Assembly (NCBI GenBank): GCA_017471245.1
Contig: JAFUVB010000039.1
Coordinates: 1-38,855 of the forward strand
DNA from: Prevotella sp.
GTDB lineage: Bacteria; Bacteroidota; Bacteroidia; Bacteroidales; Bacteroidaceae
Direction of reading: 5' to 3'
Length of the DNA: 38,855 bases
Numbering within the stretch: position 1 is the stretch's first letter; each line of letters begins with the position of its first letter. Below, one piece after another: positions 32,164-38,855 of the stretch. Position numbers and translations under genes: made by a program. Under the pieces are notes generated by a model. The model was not told the origin of the DNA. It searched no databases and was given only the letters and a program-made list of their open reading frames with translations.

Positions 32164-32898
32164 TTATTCAACCCGACGAGCCAACTGCGACATCATCACG
32201 GCATACAATGCTGCGGTCTCAGTGCGCAGCCGCGCGCTTCCGAGCGATATGCTCCTGTAGCCTGCATCCATAGCCATGCGAACCTCATCAATGGAGAAAT
32301 CGCCCTCGGGACCTATCAAAATCGTTATTTCATCATCATTTCCTGCATTCTCTTTTAACGAGAGGATGCTGAACAAATCTTCACGTTCTACTTCCTCATA
32401 ACAATGCGCAATGAACTTCATTCCACTGCGCGGAACCTGGAGAAACTCCTTGAACGGCACCATCTGGTTAACCACCGGCTTCCAAGGTTTTCTGCTTTGC
32501 TTCATGGCAGAGACAACTATCTTGTCGAGTCTCACCGTGCGAAGCATCTTCCTTTCTGAGAATCTGCATCCGATAAAGCTGAGTTCGTCCACTCCAACCT
32601 CAGTTGCCTTCTCGGCAAACCACTCCACCCGGTCCATCATTTTGGTAGGCGACATCACCAAATGGATTCTTCCGCGCCATGCTTTCTGTTGGGGAATCTC
32701 CTCGATTATCCTATACAAGCAGCGCTTGGTTGCGGCAATCGTCACCTCGGCACGATAGTATTTCCCGGCGCCATCCATAAGAAACATCTCGTCGCCGCTC
32801 TTTAATCGGAGCACGCGAAGGGCATGCAAGCCCTCGTCCATGGGCATCTCGTTCTGCGAAGATGCATCAGGCACATAGAAAAACCTCGATTCTTTCAT
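32164..32898 (-). CDS. rsmE: 16S rRNA (uracil1498-N3)-methyltransferase RsmE
   Basis: The 244-residue SPOUT methyltransferase starts with the PUA-like MKESRFFYVPDA region and has VEWFAEKATEVGVDEL. SPOUT knot motifs are ILIGPEGDFSIDEV and SLGSARLRTETAALYAVM, diagnostic of RsmE. It overlaps the bifunctional nuclease gene by 4 bases. Confidence 0.94.
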   Translation of the reverse strand: MKESRFFYVPDASSQNEMPMDEGLHALRVLRLKSGDEMFLMDGAGKYYRAEVTIAATKRCLYRIIEEIPQQKAWRGRIHLVMSPTKMMDRVEWFAEKATEVGVDELSFIGCRFSERKMLRTVRLDKIVVSAMKQSRKPWKPVVNQMVPFKEFLQVPRSGMKFIAHCYEEVEREDLFSILSLKENAGNDDEITILIGPEGDFSIDEVRMAMDAGYRSISLGSARLRTETAALYAVMMSQLARRVE

Positions 32899-33458
32899 GA
32901 CTGTTGTTGGTTATTTGGAAGCTGGCGCCGCCTCTTTTCATCCCTCAAATGTGAGGCGAGCTCATAGTTTTCATCATCAATTGCCTTGCCGAGAGCACTT
33001 TCGAGCATGTCGTCGCTAAGTGTATTCACGGGAATGGATACTCCATTCTGGTTGGCAGAATATCTTACTGACTGGCGAAGCATCAGTTGCGACACGATAT
33101 AGAGCGGTATGTTCCCCGCAACGCTCAGCAACACGGCATCGCTGGCGCGAATCGGCACGTAATCCAGTGTGTCGGTGTTGCACAATATCACGCGATACTG
33201 CCCGTTTATCAGGTTAGTGATGATGAGTTCCAGCCGCAGGTGCGTTTGGTTTGCTATCACTTTGCACATCACTTCGGGCAGCAAGATGTCGGCAATCGGA
33301 AGTCCTTTGGCTCGGAGTTCTAACTGCACGGCCATCGATTTCTCACAGATGATGCTGATTTGCTGCTCGCATTGCTCATCCGTGAGTATCAACAGGCCTA
33401 AGTTTTCACCCCCGACAATCTCGGAAACGCCCTTGAACACCAGACGTACCTTATCCAT
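32895..33458 (-). CDS. bifunctional nuclease (BFN/DUF151) family protein
   Basis: The 187-residue protein has a BFN domain at about 1-135: LLILTDEQCEQQISI, LIITNLINGQYRVIL, and DAVLLSVAGNIPLYIV with the typical ASDA motif. The C-terminal UvrB/UvrC-like UVR motif reads LGKAIDDENYELASHLRDEKRRR in part (ALGKAIDDENYELASHLRD). This BFN plus UVR layout is common in Bacteroidetes. Its nuclease role is only family-level knowledge. It begins 6 bases after the permease gene stop. Confidence 0.88.
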   Translation of the reverse strand: MDKVRLVFKGVSEIVGGENLGLLILTDEQCEQQISIICEKSMAVQLELRAKGLPIADILLPEVMCKVIANQTHLRLELIITNLINGQYRVILCNTDTLDYVPIRASDAVLLSVAGNIPLYIVSQLMLRQSVRYSANQNGVSIPVNTLSDDMLESALGKAIDDENYELASHLRDEKRRRQLPNNQQQS

Positions 33459-33464
33459 AAGCTT

Positions 33465-34736
33465 CTATACTTGTATTTCCTCCTTGCTGGGACGGAATAT
33501 CAGGGCAAACGAAACCCCAACTACCAGTGCGTAGGCAGCAAAGATAAACCAGCACGTAGGCCAGTCGCCGACGGTGTAGGTCTGCTCTCCTATCACCTGG
33601 CTTGTGGTGTAATGGTTGATGATTTTCTGCGCAATGATCGTTCCGATGGATGCTCCCACGCCGTTGGTCATCAGCATGAACAGTCCCTGAGCGCTTGAAC
33701 GGATCTCGGGAACGGTGGTCTTGTCGACAAACAGCGAGCCGCTGATGTTGAAGAAGTCGAATGCCACGCCGTAGACTATCATTGAAAGCACGAACATCCA
33801 TACGCCGCTGCCGGGATTTCCCAGCCCAAACAGACCGAAACGCAATACCCATGCGAACATGGCAATCAACATCACGTTCTTGATTCCGTAACGTTTCATG
33901 AAGAACGGTATCAGCAAGATGCAGCACGTTTCACTGATCTGCGACAGCGAAATCAGGATATTGGCATGCTGAACACCGAAGGTTGACGCATATTCAGGCT
34001 GCGCTCCGTAGCTGAAAATATAGGGATTGGCAAAGCCATTCGTGATCTGGAGGCTCACACCCAGCAACATGGAGAAGATGAAGAAGATGGCCATCTTCTT
34101 GTCTTTAAACAGCGTGAAGGCGCGCAAACCGAATGCATCGACGAACCCTTTCTTATCTGAACTGGTCGAAACAGGGCATGGCGGCAGCGTGAAAGTATAG
34201 AGGAACAGGATCAGACTCAGCACACCGGAGGTGATAAACTGGTTCTGGTTCACCTGGAAGCCCATCAAATCGACAAACCACATGGTGAGAATGAAGCCGA
34301 TAGTGCCGAAAACACGGATTGGCGGGAATGCTTTCACCGTGTCCATGCCCGCTTTTGTCAGGGCATTATAGGCAACTGAGTTCGTAAGAGCGAGCGTCGG
34401 CATGTAGAAAGCCACGCTCAGCGAATAGAGCAGGAAGATAACGGAGAACTGCGTATCGGTTCCTGCCGACATTCCATACATGGCTGCGCTGATGAGAAAT
34501 ACGCCTGCCACGAGATGGCACAGGCCTAACAGCCGCTGTGCAGGCACCCATCGGTCGGCAACAATACCCATCAGGGCGGGCATGAAGATCGAAACGATGC
34601 CCTGCATGGTATAGAACCAGCCGATGCTTGCTCCGAGACCGATGTTACCAAGGTAACGTCCCATTGACGTAAGATAGGCACCCCAAACCGCAAACTCAAG
34701 GAAGTTCATGAGCGCCAGACGGATTTTCAAATTCAT
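33465..34736 (-). CDS. nupG: nucleoside permease, NupG/XapB-type MFS transporter
   Basis: The 423-residue protein has 12 predicted membrane segments and belongs to the nucleoside:H+ symporter family. It starts with MNLKIRLALMNFLEFAVWGA, typical of NupG/XapB, and has GIVADRWVPAQRLLG in the first loop, plus ISGSLFVDKTTVPEIRSSAQ in the second half. It imports nucleosides across the inner membrane. A textbook promoter lies upstream (34806-34776), and the five following genes are spaced to be cotranscribed. Confidence 0.88.
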   Translation of the reverse strand: MNLKIRLALMNFLEFAVWGAYLTSMGRYLGNIGLGASIGWFYTMQGIVSIFMPALMGIVADRWVPAQRLLGLCHLVAGVFLISAAMYGMSAGTDTQFSVIFLLYSLSVAFYMPTLALTNSVAYNALTKAGMDTVKAFPPIRVFGTIGFILTMWFVDLMGFQVNQNQFITSGVLSLILFLYTFTLPPCPVSTSSDKKGFVDAFGLRAFTLFKDKKMAIFFIFSMLLGVSLQITNGFANPYIFSYGAQPEYASTFGVQHANILISLSQISETCCILLIPFFMKRYGIKNVMLIAMFAWVLRFGLFGLGNPGSGVWMFVLSMIVYGVAFDFFNISGSLFVDKTTVPEIRSSAQGLFMLMTNGVGASIGTIIAQKIINHYTTSQVIGEQTYTVGDWPTCWFIFAAYALVVGVSFALIFRPSKEEIQV

Positions 34737-34775
34737 ATTTTTCTATTTTTATTCGTTTGCTACCTATAATTGATG

Positions 34776-34806
34776 CAAAGATAATCAAAATTCGGATAAG
34801 AGCAAA
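34776..34806 (-). promoter_or_regulatory. promoter for nupG operon
   Basis: Minus-strand TTTG (34806-34803), 19 bp, TATCTTTG (34783-34776). Exact consensus; 40 bases upstream of the start codon. Confidence 0.8.
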
Positions 34807-34928
34807 ATAAATAACATTTATTAAACTGTTATGTCCGTGCATGCCGCAAATAGGATTGCCGCGCGGCGGATGATGCTGCAAGCACGTGAAGACATCACCT
34901 TGGGCCGCGAAACAGCCCGGAAATCGCA

Positions 34929-35080
34929 AAACCATAGCTATTGAAGGGCAAAACCATAGGTATTGAGGCGCGAAAAAAAAGCATAGGTTTCAAGGTTCAA
35001 AAGCATAGGTTTTGACGGTCAAAAACATAGGTTTCGAGGCTCAAAAACATAGGTTTTGAAAACCGAAAACATTGGTCTTG
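34929..35080. repeat. 22-bp repeat array 3, seven CATAGGTTT-type units
   Basis: The conserved C before ATAG falls at 34933, 34955, 34982, 35004, 35026, 35048 and 35070. Steps are 22 bp except one of 27, where an A8 run has expanded the spacer. The last unit is degenerate (AACATTGGTCTTG). Orientation is the same as in arrays 1 and 2. It lies between the terminator at 35134-35164 and the nupG promoter. Confidence 0.85.
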
Positions 35081-35133
35081 AAAAAAAGTATGTGAAATCG
35101 CCCGCGGCATTTCATGCCTTTTCGGCAAGGCAT

Positions 35134-35164
35134 AAAAAAAAATTGATTGTCTCACGACAACCAA
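35134..35164 (-). terminator. Rho-independent terminator after the GH2-DUF3256 operon
   Basis: On the minus strand TTGGTTGTC (35164-35156), loop GTGA, and GACAATCAA (35151-35143) form a stem with one G-T wobble, followed by a run of nine Ts (35142-35134). It lies 100 bases past the DUF3256 stop. It may instead end the short RNA proposed for 35134-35202. Confidence 0.85.
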
Positions 35165-35202
35165 TCTTTATTAACCTTAATAATCTAATACCATGAAAAA
35201 CA
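35134..35202 (-). ncRNA. candidate ~65-nt small RNA
   Basis: A TATCTTTG box (minus, 35215-35208), with ACTTGC about 21 bp upstream as a weak -33, sits just in front of a terminator. A transcript starting near 35202 would be about 65 nt, mostly unstructured A/T-rich sequence ending in the TTGGTTGTC hairpin and T-run. There is no open frame of use. The same segment read on the plus strand resembles a Bacteroidales mRNA leader (TTAACCTTAATAATCTAATA then CCATG), so a decayed leader is an alternative. Confidence 0.3.
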
Positions 35203-35264
35203 CAGTGCAAAGATACACATTTTTATTCATAAATGCAAGTTTATGCATAAGAAAAGCGCATCGT

Positions 35265-35912
35265 TTAACACTCTTTAAATGACAGCCCGTCCCATTTAAA
35301 CTTTCTTTGCCTTAGGTATGCCTTCACTTCAGATGCCTCCTTGGCTGTTTTCAGCGACGAACTGAGCTCCAGAATCAGTTCCGGAGAATCGGGGAAAAGC
35401 ATTGCGCTCATCATCACAGGGTCGATTCCTCGCTGCAATTCGTGCATGCGCGCAGCCGGGAGCGTATCGTTTTCGGTGAAGAAAGAGCCGATGATGCTCT
35501 CTCCGTCGGCAGGCGACGGCAAGCCGAACATGTCGTCTATGCGTTCCCAACTGGTTGTATAGAACCGTATTTCGCTCTCTGCGTGCTGCGCCCTTACGGT
35601 CTTCACCATGCAAACCACCTGCGATGAGTCGGGTTTCGGCAGCAGTAGCAACTGCAAGTCGGCGGAAGCGTTCAGGCGTATCTGCAGGAAACGGTCGCTG
35701 ATCGTATCCATCTGCCCTTCGCCGCTCAGCAGATTCTTCACTTTTGAGTCCACCTGCATCTCCAAAAGCTCAACATGCTCAAGCCGTTGGCTCTTGTTCA
35801 TATAGGGAATCATGCTGTCGGGCATCGACAGCCATACCTCGCGCATGCTCGTCTGCGCAGACAACGACATGGAGAAAAGCATGAACGGCAAAAGAATCAA
35901 ATATTTTTTCAT
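35265..35912 (-). CDS. DUF3256 family exported protein
   Basis: The 215-residue protein (from Met at 35912) has a signal peptide (MKKYLILLPFMLFSMSLSAQ). Its mature part begins TSMREVWLSMPDSMIPYMNK, characteristic of DUF3256 proteins of Bacteroidales. A longer in-frame start at 35948 would add 12 basic residues and spoil the signal peptide, so I reject it. Function is unknown; I see no catalytic motif. It follows the GH2 gene on the same strand with a short gap and shares its promoter. Confidence 0.82.
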   Translation of the reverse strand: MKKYLILLPFMLFSMSLSAQTSMREVWLSMPDSMIPYMNKSQRLEHVELLEMQVDSKVKNLLSGEGQMDTISDRFLQIRLNASADLQLLLLPKPDSSQVVCMVKTVRAQHAESEIRFYTTSWERIDDMFGLPSPADGESIIGSFFTENDTLPAARMHELQRGIDPVMMSAMLFPDSPELILELSSSLKTAKEASEVKAYLRQRKFKWDGLSFKEC

Positions 35913-35960
35913 TTCTGTTTTTTGGTTATTTCTTCTTCTGATCAACATGGGGAAAACGCA

Positions 35961-38363
35961 TTAAATGCCTTTTGAGAGCAGGCTGACTTCCGATTCCGAC
36001 CCTCCTTTCGAGGTTCTCACCTTCAGAACCATGGTGCCGGCCTGCTTGGTTGTCCTTACCAGAACCACAAGACGGCCGTGGAAAAGGCGCATCTGAGGCT
36101 TTGTGAACGGCTCAAGCGACGTTGCGTCGCCATTGCAAGCTGCCTGGAACGTGCCGCAACCCTCTACGCTGAACTCCAATTCATCACTGGCATCGGGGCA
36201 AAGGTTGCCGTCTTTGTCAACCATACTCACCGTGACAAACGAAATATCGTCACCATCGGCATTCAGCACGCTGCGGTCGGGCTCCAAGAGAATATGCGAT
36301 GGCGCGCCCGCGGTGTTCACTTTCTGCTCGCCAATCACGCGGTCGTGCTCGTCGAAAGCCACCACCCTGAGCTCGCCGGGCTCATATTTCACGTTGTTCC
36401 AGCGCAGGCGGTAGCGATCCATTTTCTCGTCTTTCTGCTTGAAAATCCTGCCTTGGCTCTTGCCGTTAACGAAGAGTTCGGCAGAGGGTGCATCGGTGTA
36501 GCAATACACGGGAGTCACCTTTCCCCGTCGCCCAGGCCATGTCCAATGCGGCAAAAGATGAATGGTGTGGCTGTCTTTATTCCACTGGCTGCGATAGAGA
36601 AAATAGCGATCCTTGGGCAATCCGGCAAGGTCGCAGATGCCGAAATAGCTGCTTCGCGAAGGCCAATACTCATCGTATGGAGTCGGTTCTCCCAAATAGT
36701 CAAAGCCTGTCCATACAAACTGGCCGATGGTATATGCCTTATCGTCTTGCGCAATGAAATCATCCTCGGGCAGATTGCTCCAAGAACAGTATTCCGTGTC
36801 ATAGCTCGAACACTGCCCGTCGGGATAAACCTGATGGTTGGAAACCACTACCGGGAACTTGTAAACGCCGCGACTGCTCACCGTGGATGCGGTCTCGCAG
36901 CCAAGAAGGAATCCTTTGGGCAACGACTTGATATTGTTGTCATACTTATGAACGCGGTAGTTGAATCCGGGAATATCCATTACCTGGGCAAATCCCGACT
37001 TCAATGCGTCCTCGGCATGGTCGAGTCCCTGAGTGACAAAGCGGGTTGGATCGAGCTCGTGGCATAGGTTCTGAAGATGGCGCGCTATCTCCCTGCCCTC
37101 TTCACTCCACTGTTCGGGAATCTCATTCCCTATACTCCACATCACGATACATGGGTGATTGCGATGGGATTTCACAAGATTCTCAATGTCGCGGTCGCTC
37201 CATTCTTTGAAGAAACGGGCATAGCCGTTCCTGCATTTGGGATAGATCCACATGTCGAAACTCTCGGCCATCACCATCATACCCATCGAATCGCAGATCT
37301 CCATCTGCATCTGCGACGGCATGTTATGGCTGGTACGGATGGCATCAGCGCCCATTTCCTTCATCATTCTTATCTGACGGATGAGCGCCGCCTTATTCAC
37401 CGCGGCACCTAACGGACCTAAATCATGATGAAGACATACGCCCTTGAACTTGCGAGATACGCCGTTGAGCCGGAATCCGCCGTTATTGCTCACCGAAATA
37501 GTCCTGATGCCTGTGCGGAACTGTTGCTCATCAAGTAGAATATTATTATTGTACACGCGCGCGCATACCTTATATAAATATGGGGACTCAGGAGACCAGA
37601 GCTGAGGATTGCGCACAATGATCTCCATTTCTGCCCTGCCCTCTCCGTCAATATCATCATGCGAAGCCGCAACAAGCATTCCACGATGGTCGTAAACATC
37701 AAACTCTGCCGACAAATGCTGCGTCGACGATGCGCCGGAAAGCTGCATACTGCCGCACATCACTGCTATGTCGCCGCTCACTTTCGAGGTTCTGACAAAT
37801 GTTTCCCACTCATCTATACATGTTTTCTGTGTAAAAACAAGTTTCACAGGGCGATATAAACCGGCACCGGGATACCATCGGCTGCTCTCTTCCACATTTT
37901 TTAGCTTCACAAGCAGCTGATTGTCGGCACCTTGAGCATGGATATAGGGAGTCACATCTATACGAAATGCGTTATAACCGTATGCCCAACGGCCTGCTTC
38001 CTGGCCGTTAACATAGACCACAGGCTCACTCATGGCACCATCGAAAACCAGTTCGGCTCTCTCGTATTCTGCAGGAACGCGAAACGTTGTCTTATACTGA
38101 CCCTCGCCAATCCACGGCAATGCGCCGGAACGACCTGACTTTTCAGTCGCCGCCGTCTCACCGTTTTGCTCTATCGCCACCGTTTGCAAATCCCATTTCT
38201 TGTCAAACGGACCGCTGATAGCCCAGTCGTGAGGCACGGTAACCTGCTCCCAGCTGATTCCATCCTTAGAAAACTGCCACTCTGATAACAATTCTTCGCT
38301 CCTTGGCTGTGCGTTCATCACACAGAAAACACAAAGGAACGACATCAATAACCTACATCTCAT
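35961..38363 (-). CDS. glycoside hydrolase family 2 (beta-galactosidase-like)
   Basis: The 800-residue secreted enzyme has a signal peptide (MRCRLLMSFLCVFCVMNAQ). A GH2 sugar-binding domain follows, with VTVPHDWAISGPFDKKWD and GRWAYGYNAFRIDVTPYI. Then come an immunoglobulin-like domain and the TIM barrel with KGVCLHHDLGPLGAAVN, SHNMPSQMQM and the acid/base Glu in MWSIGNEIPEQW. The nucleophile is likely Glu in LGCETASTVSSRG. Later domains include a DUF4982-like segment (PHWTWPGRRGKVTPVYCYT) and an Ig-like C-terminus. Substrate (galactoside or other) is not decided by sequence. No SusC/SusD pair is nearby. A consensus promoter lies at 38486-38456. Confidence 0.9.
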   Translation of the reverse strand: MRCRLLMSFLCVFCVMNAQPRSEELLSEWQFSKDGISWEQVTVPHDWAISGPFDKKWDLQTVAIEQNGETAATEKSGRSGALPWIGEGQYKTTFRVPAEYERAELVFDGAMSEPVVYVNGQEAGRWAYGYNAFRIDVTPYIHAQGADNQLLVKLKNVEESSRWYPGAGLYRPVKLVFTQKTCIDEWETFVRTSKVSGDIAVMCGSMQLSGASSTQHLSAEFDVYDHRGMLVAASHDDIDGEGRAEMEIIVRNPQLWSPESPYLYKVCARVYNNNILLDEQQFRTGIRTISVSNNGGFRLNGVSRKFKGVCLHHDLGPLGAAVNKAALIRQIRMMKEMGADAIRTSHNMPSQMQMEICDSMGMMVMAESFDMWIYPKCRNGYARFFKEWSDRDIENLVKSHRNHPCIVMWSIGNEIPEQWSEEGREIARHLQNLCHELDPTRFVTQGLDHAEDALKSGFAQVMDIPGFNYRVHKYDNNIKSLPKGFLLGCETASTVSSRGVYKFPVVVSNHQVYPDGQCSSYDTEYCSWSNLPEDDFIAQDDKAYTIGQFVWTGFDYLGEPTPYDEYWPSRSSYFGICDLAGLPKDRYFLYRSQWNKDSHTIHLLPHWTWPGRRGKVTPVYCYTDAPSAELFVNGKSQGRIFKQKDEKMDRYRLRWNNVKYEPGELRVVAFDEHDRVIGEQKVNTAGAPSHILLEPDRSVLNADGDDISFVTVSMVDKDGNLCPDASDELEFSVEGCGTFQAACNGDATSLEPFTKPQMRLFHGRLVVLVRTTKQAGTMVLKVRTSKGGSESEVSLLSKGI

Positions 38364-38455
38364 ACTTCTATGTCTTTATTTGTTTCACTCAAAAATGATT
38401 CTATCAGGTTTAACAATAGTTGCATCTGACAAGCAACTCCTACGTAATCCTGCTG

Positions 38456-38486
38456 CAAAGATAGTCGAAAAACGCCAAAAGACAAA
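38456..38486 (-). promoter_or_regulatory. promoter for GH2-DUF3256 operon
   Basis: Minus-strand TTTG (38486-38483), 19 bp, TATCTTTG (38463-38456). Exact consensus, 93 bases upstream of the GH2 start. Confidence 0.8.
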
Positions 38487-38574
38487 CGTTTACACGAATA
38501 AATTATTAATAAAATTTAAAAAACGAAATTGTGTTCCCACACAATTTTCTTTGCTAAAAATTGTTATGAATTAT

Positions 38575-38606
38575 TTTGGTTGATAAAAAAAAGTATGTTA
38601 TCTTTG
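38575..38606 (+). promoter_or_regulatory. plus-strand promoter
   Basis: TTTG (38575-38578), 20 bp, TATCTTTG (38599-38606). A good consensus pair pointing to the right edge of the window. Confidence 0.65.
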
Positions 38607-38765
38607 CATCGTTATCCTGAAAACAATCTTTTTACCTTAAAAAAACTAATACCTATTGAAGATATGAAGCGATCACCTGTGAAGGCTGTCGCTTTATTTT
38701 TTTATATCTTTTTAAAACGCGCAACGCATCAGTCACGGCTCAGTCGATATTTCATAGGGGTAACC

Positions 38766-38796
38766 TTTCAAATATCAGATAAATATCTTATCTTTG
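38766..38796 (+). promoter_or_regulatory. possible second plus-strand promoter
   Basis: TTTC (38766-38769), 19 bp, TATCTTTG (38789-38796). The start site would fall at about 38803, so translation from ATG 38801 would not be possible from this promoter; starts at 38819 or 38822 would be nearly leaderless. Confidence 0.35.
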
Positions 38797-38800
38797 TCGT

Positions 38801-38855
38801 ATGGAAGACAAAGGTTTAATGATGTTGGCACGCTTAGTGCTTCCCAAGGAAGTTC
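38801..38855 (+). CDS. partial gene at the window edge, possibly an ISAon1-type transposase N-terminal protein
   Basis: Only 18 codons are visible (MEDKGLMMLARLVLPKEV) before the window ends, and the frame is open. The LARLVLPKE-type start recalls the N-terminal protein of ISAon1-family elements in Bacteroidales, but that is from memory and the fragment is too short to prove it. The start could also be the ATG at 38819 or 38822. It is the only plus-strand gene and has its own promoter-like boxes. Confidence 0.4.
   Translation, partial: MEDKGLMMLARLVLPKEV

Larger units (their letters stand above)
34737..35264. other. 528-bp intergenic region
   Basis: Contains the nupG promoter (34776-34806), 22-bp array 3 (34929-35080), a small hairpin (ATGCCTT 35114-35120 / AAGGCAT 35127-35133), a strong terminator (35134-35164) and a promoter-like box (35208-35215). 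No coding gene is supported. A plus-strand frame at 35193 (MKNTVQRYTFLF...) resembles a leader start, but stops after about 29 codons. Confidence 0.6.
38364..38800. other. divergent intergenic region
   Basis: Holds the GH2 promoter (minus, 38456-38486) and two plus-strand promoter-like pairs (38575-38606; 38766-38796). A 51-codon plus-strand frame (38664-38819, starting MKRSPVKAVALFFYIF) lies after the first of these. Its TAA overlaps an ATG (38819) in TAATG form, which could be an upstream peptide; support is weak. Confidence 0.45.

Noticed and set aside
35114-35133. ATGCCTT/AAGGCAT hairpin as a second terminator
   Set aside because: No T-run follows on either strand; it merely lies next to the T-run of the true terminator.
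35193-35282. small plus-strand peptide starting MKNTVQRYTFLF
   Set aside because: Only about 29 codons, overlaps the DUF3256 tail, and has no conserved continuation; it may be a decayed leader.
14124-38363. A hidden defence island or phage
   Set aside because: The genes here are housekeeping, envelope or transport genes; I found no phage structural, integrase, toxin-antitoxin or restriction-modification gene.

Overview
The window looks like a chromosomal segment of a Bacteroidales bacterium, most likely Prevotella/Segatella or a close relative. I infer this from the complete oxygen-tolerance (Bat) operon, the DUF4295, DUF2027/Smr, DUF3256 and DUF4836-like proteins, the PD-(D/E)XK-type AAA ATPase, and promoters of the Bacteroidetes form (-33 TTTG, 19-20 bp, -7 TAnnTTTG). 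Every complete gene is on the minus strand; only a gene fragment at the right edge (from about 38801) reads plus.

Reading right to left, which is the direction of transcription. (1) A GH2 glycosidase and a DUF3256 protein (38363-35265), ending in a strong terminator. (2) A NupG-type nucleoside permease, bifunctional nuclease, RsmE, a lipoprotein, and an unusual ABC ATPase plus FtsX-like permease (34736-28919), packed with 4-base overlaps. (3) rpmB, rpmG and a DUF4295 gene (28653-28022). (4) ftsY, rimO, a HU-like protein and a HU-TM-LysM protein (27867-23853). (5) The Bat operon: MoxR, DUF58, an exported membrane protein, BatA, BatB, BatC and a BatD-BatE fusion, followed by a PAP2 phosphatase and queA (23036-12882). 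(6) DUF2027/Smr (12739-11579). (7) A phosphohexomutase and a KDG-type sugar kinase (11025-8139). (8) An AAA ATPase/PD-(D/E)XK protein and a small Cys/His-rich protein. (9) A surface-sugar cluster: a broken Wzx flippase gene, then rfbF, rfbH, rfbG and a 4-reductase for CDP-3,6-dideoxyhexose synthesis.

The genes are mostly recognisable; the unexplained structure lies between operons. Three separate spacers (11335-11438, 23241-23390, 34929-35080) carry arrays of a degenerate dyad with ideal form AAAACC-ATA-GGTTTT. It is repeated every 22 bp, always in the same orientation, with variable spacers of about 7 bp. Two further arrays with different unit sequences (23574-23684 and 28814-28901) keep the same 22-bp step. 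One of these lies inside an 82-bp-arm inverted repeat. Two helical turns per unit suggests protein binding on one face of the helix. I cannot name a described family that matches, and I regard this as the main lead in the window. Secondary leads are the HU-TM-LysM protein (a possible nucleoid-to-envelope link), the BatD-BatE fusion with an internal signal peptide, and 44-45-bp echoes of the AAA ATPase gene's 3' end.
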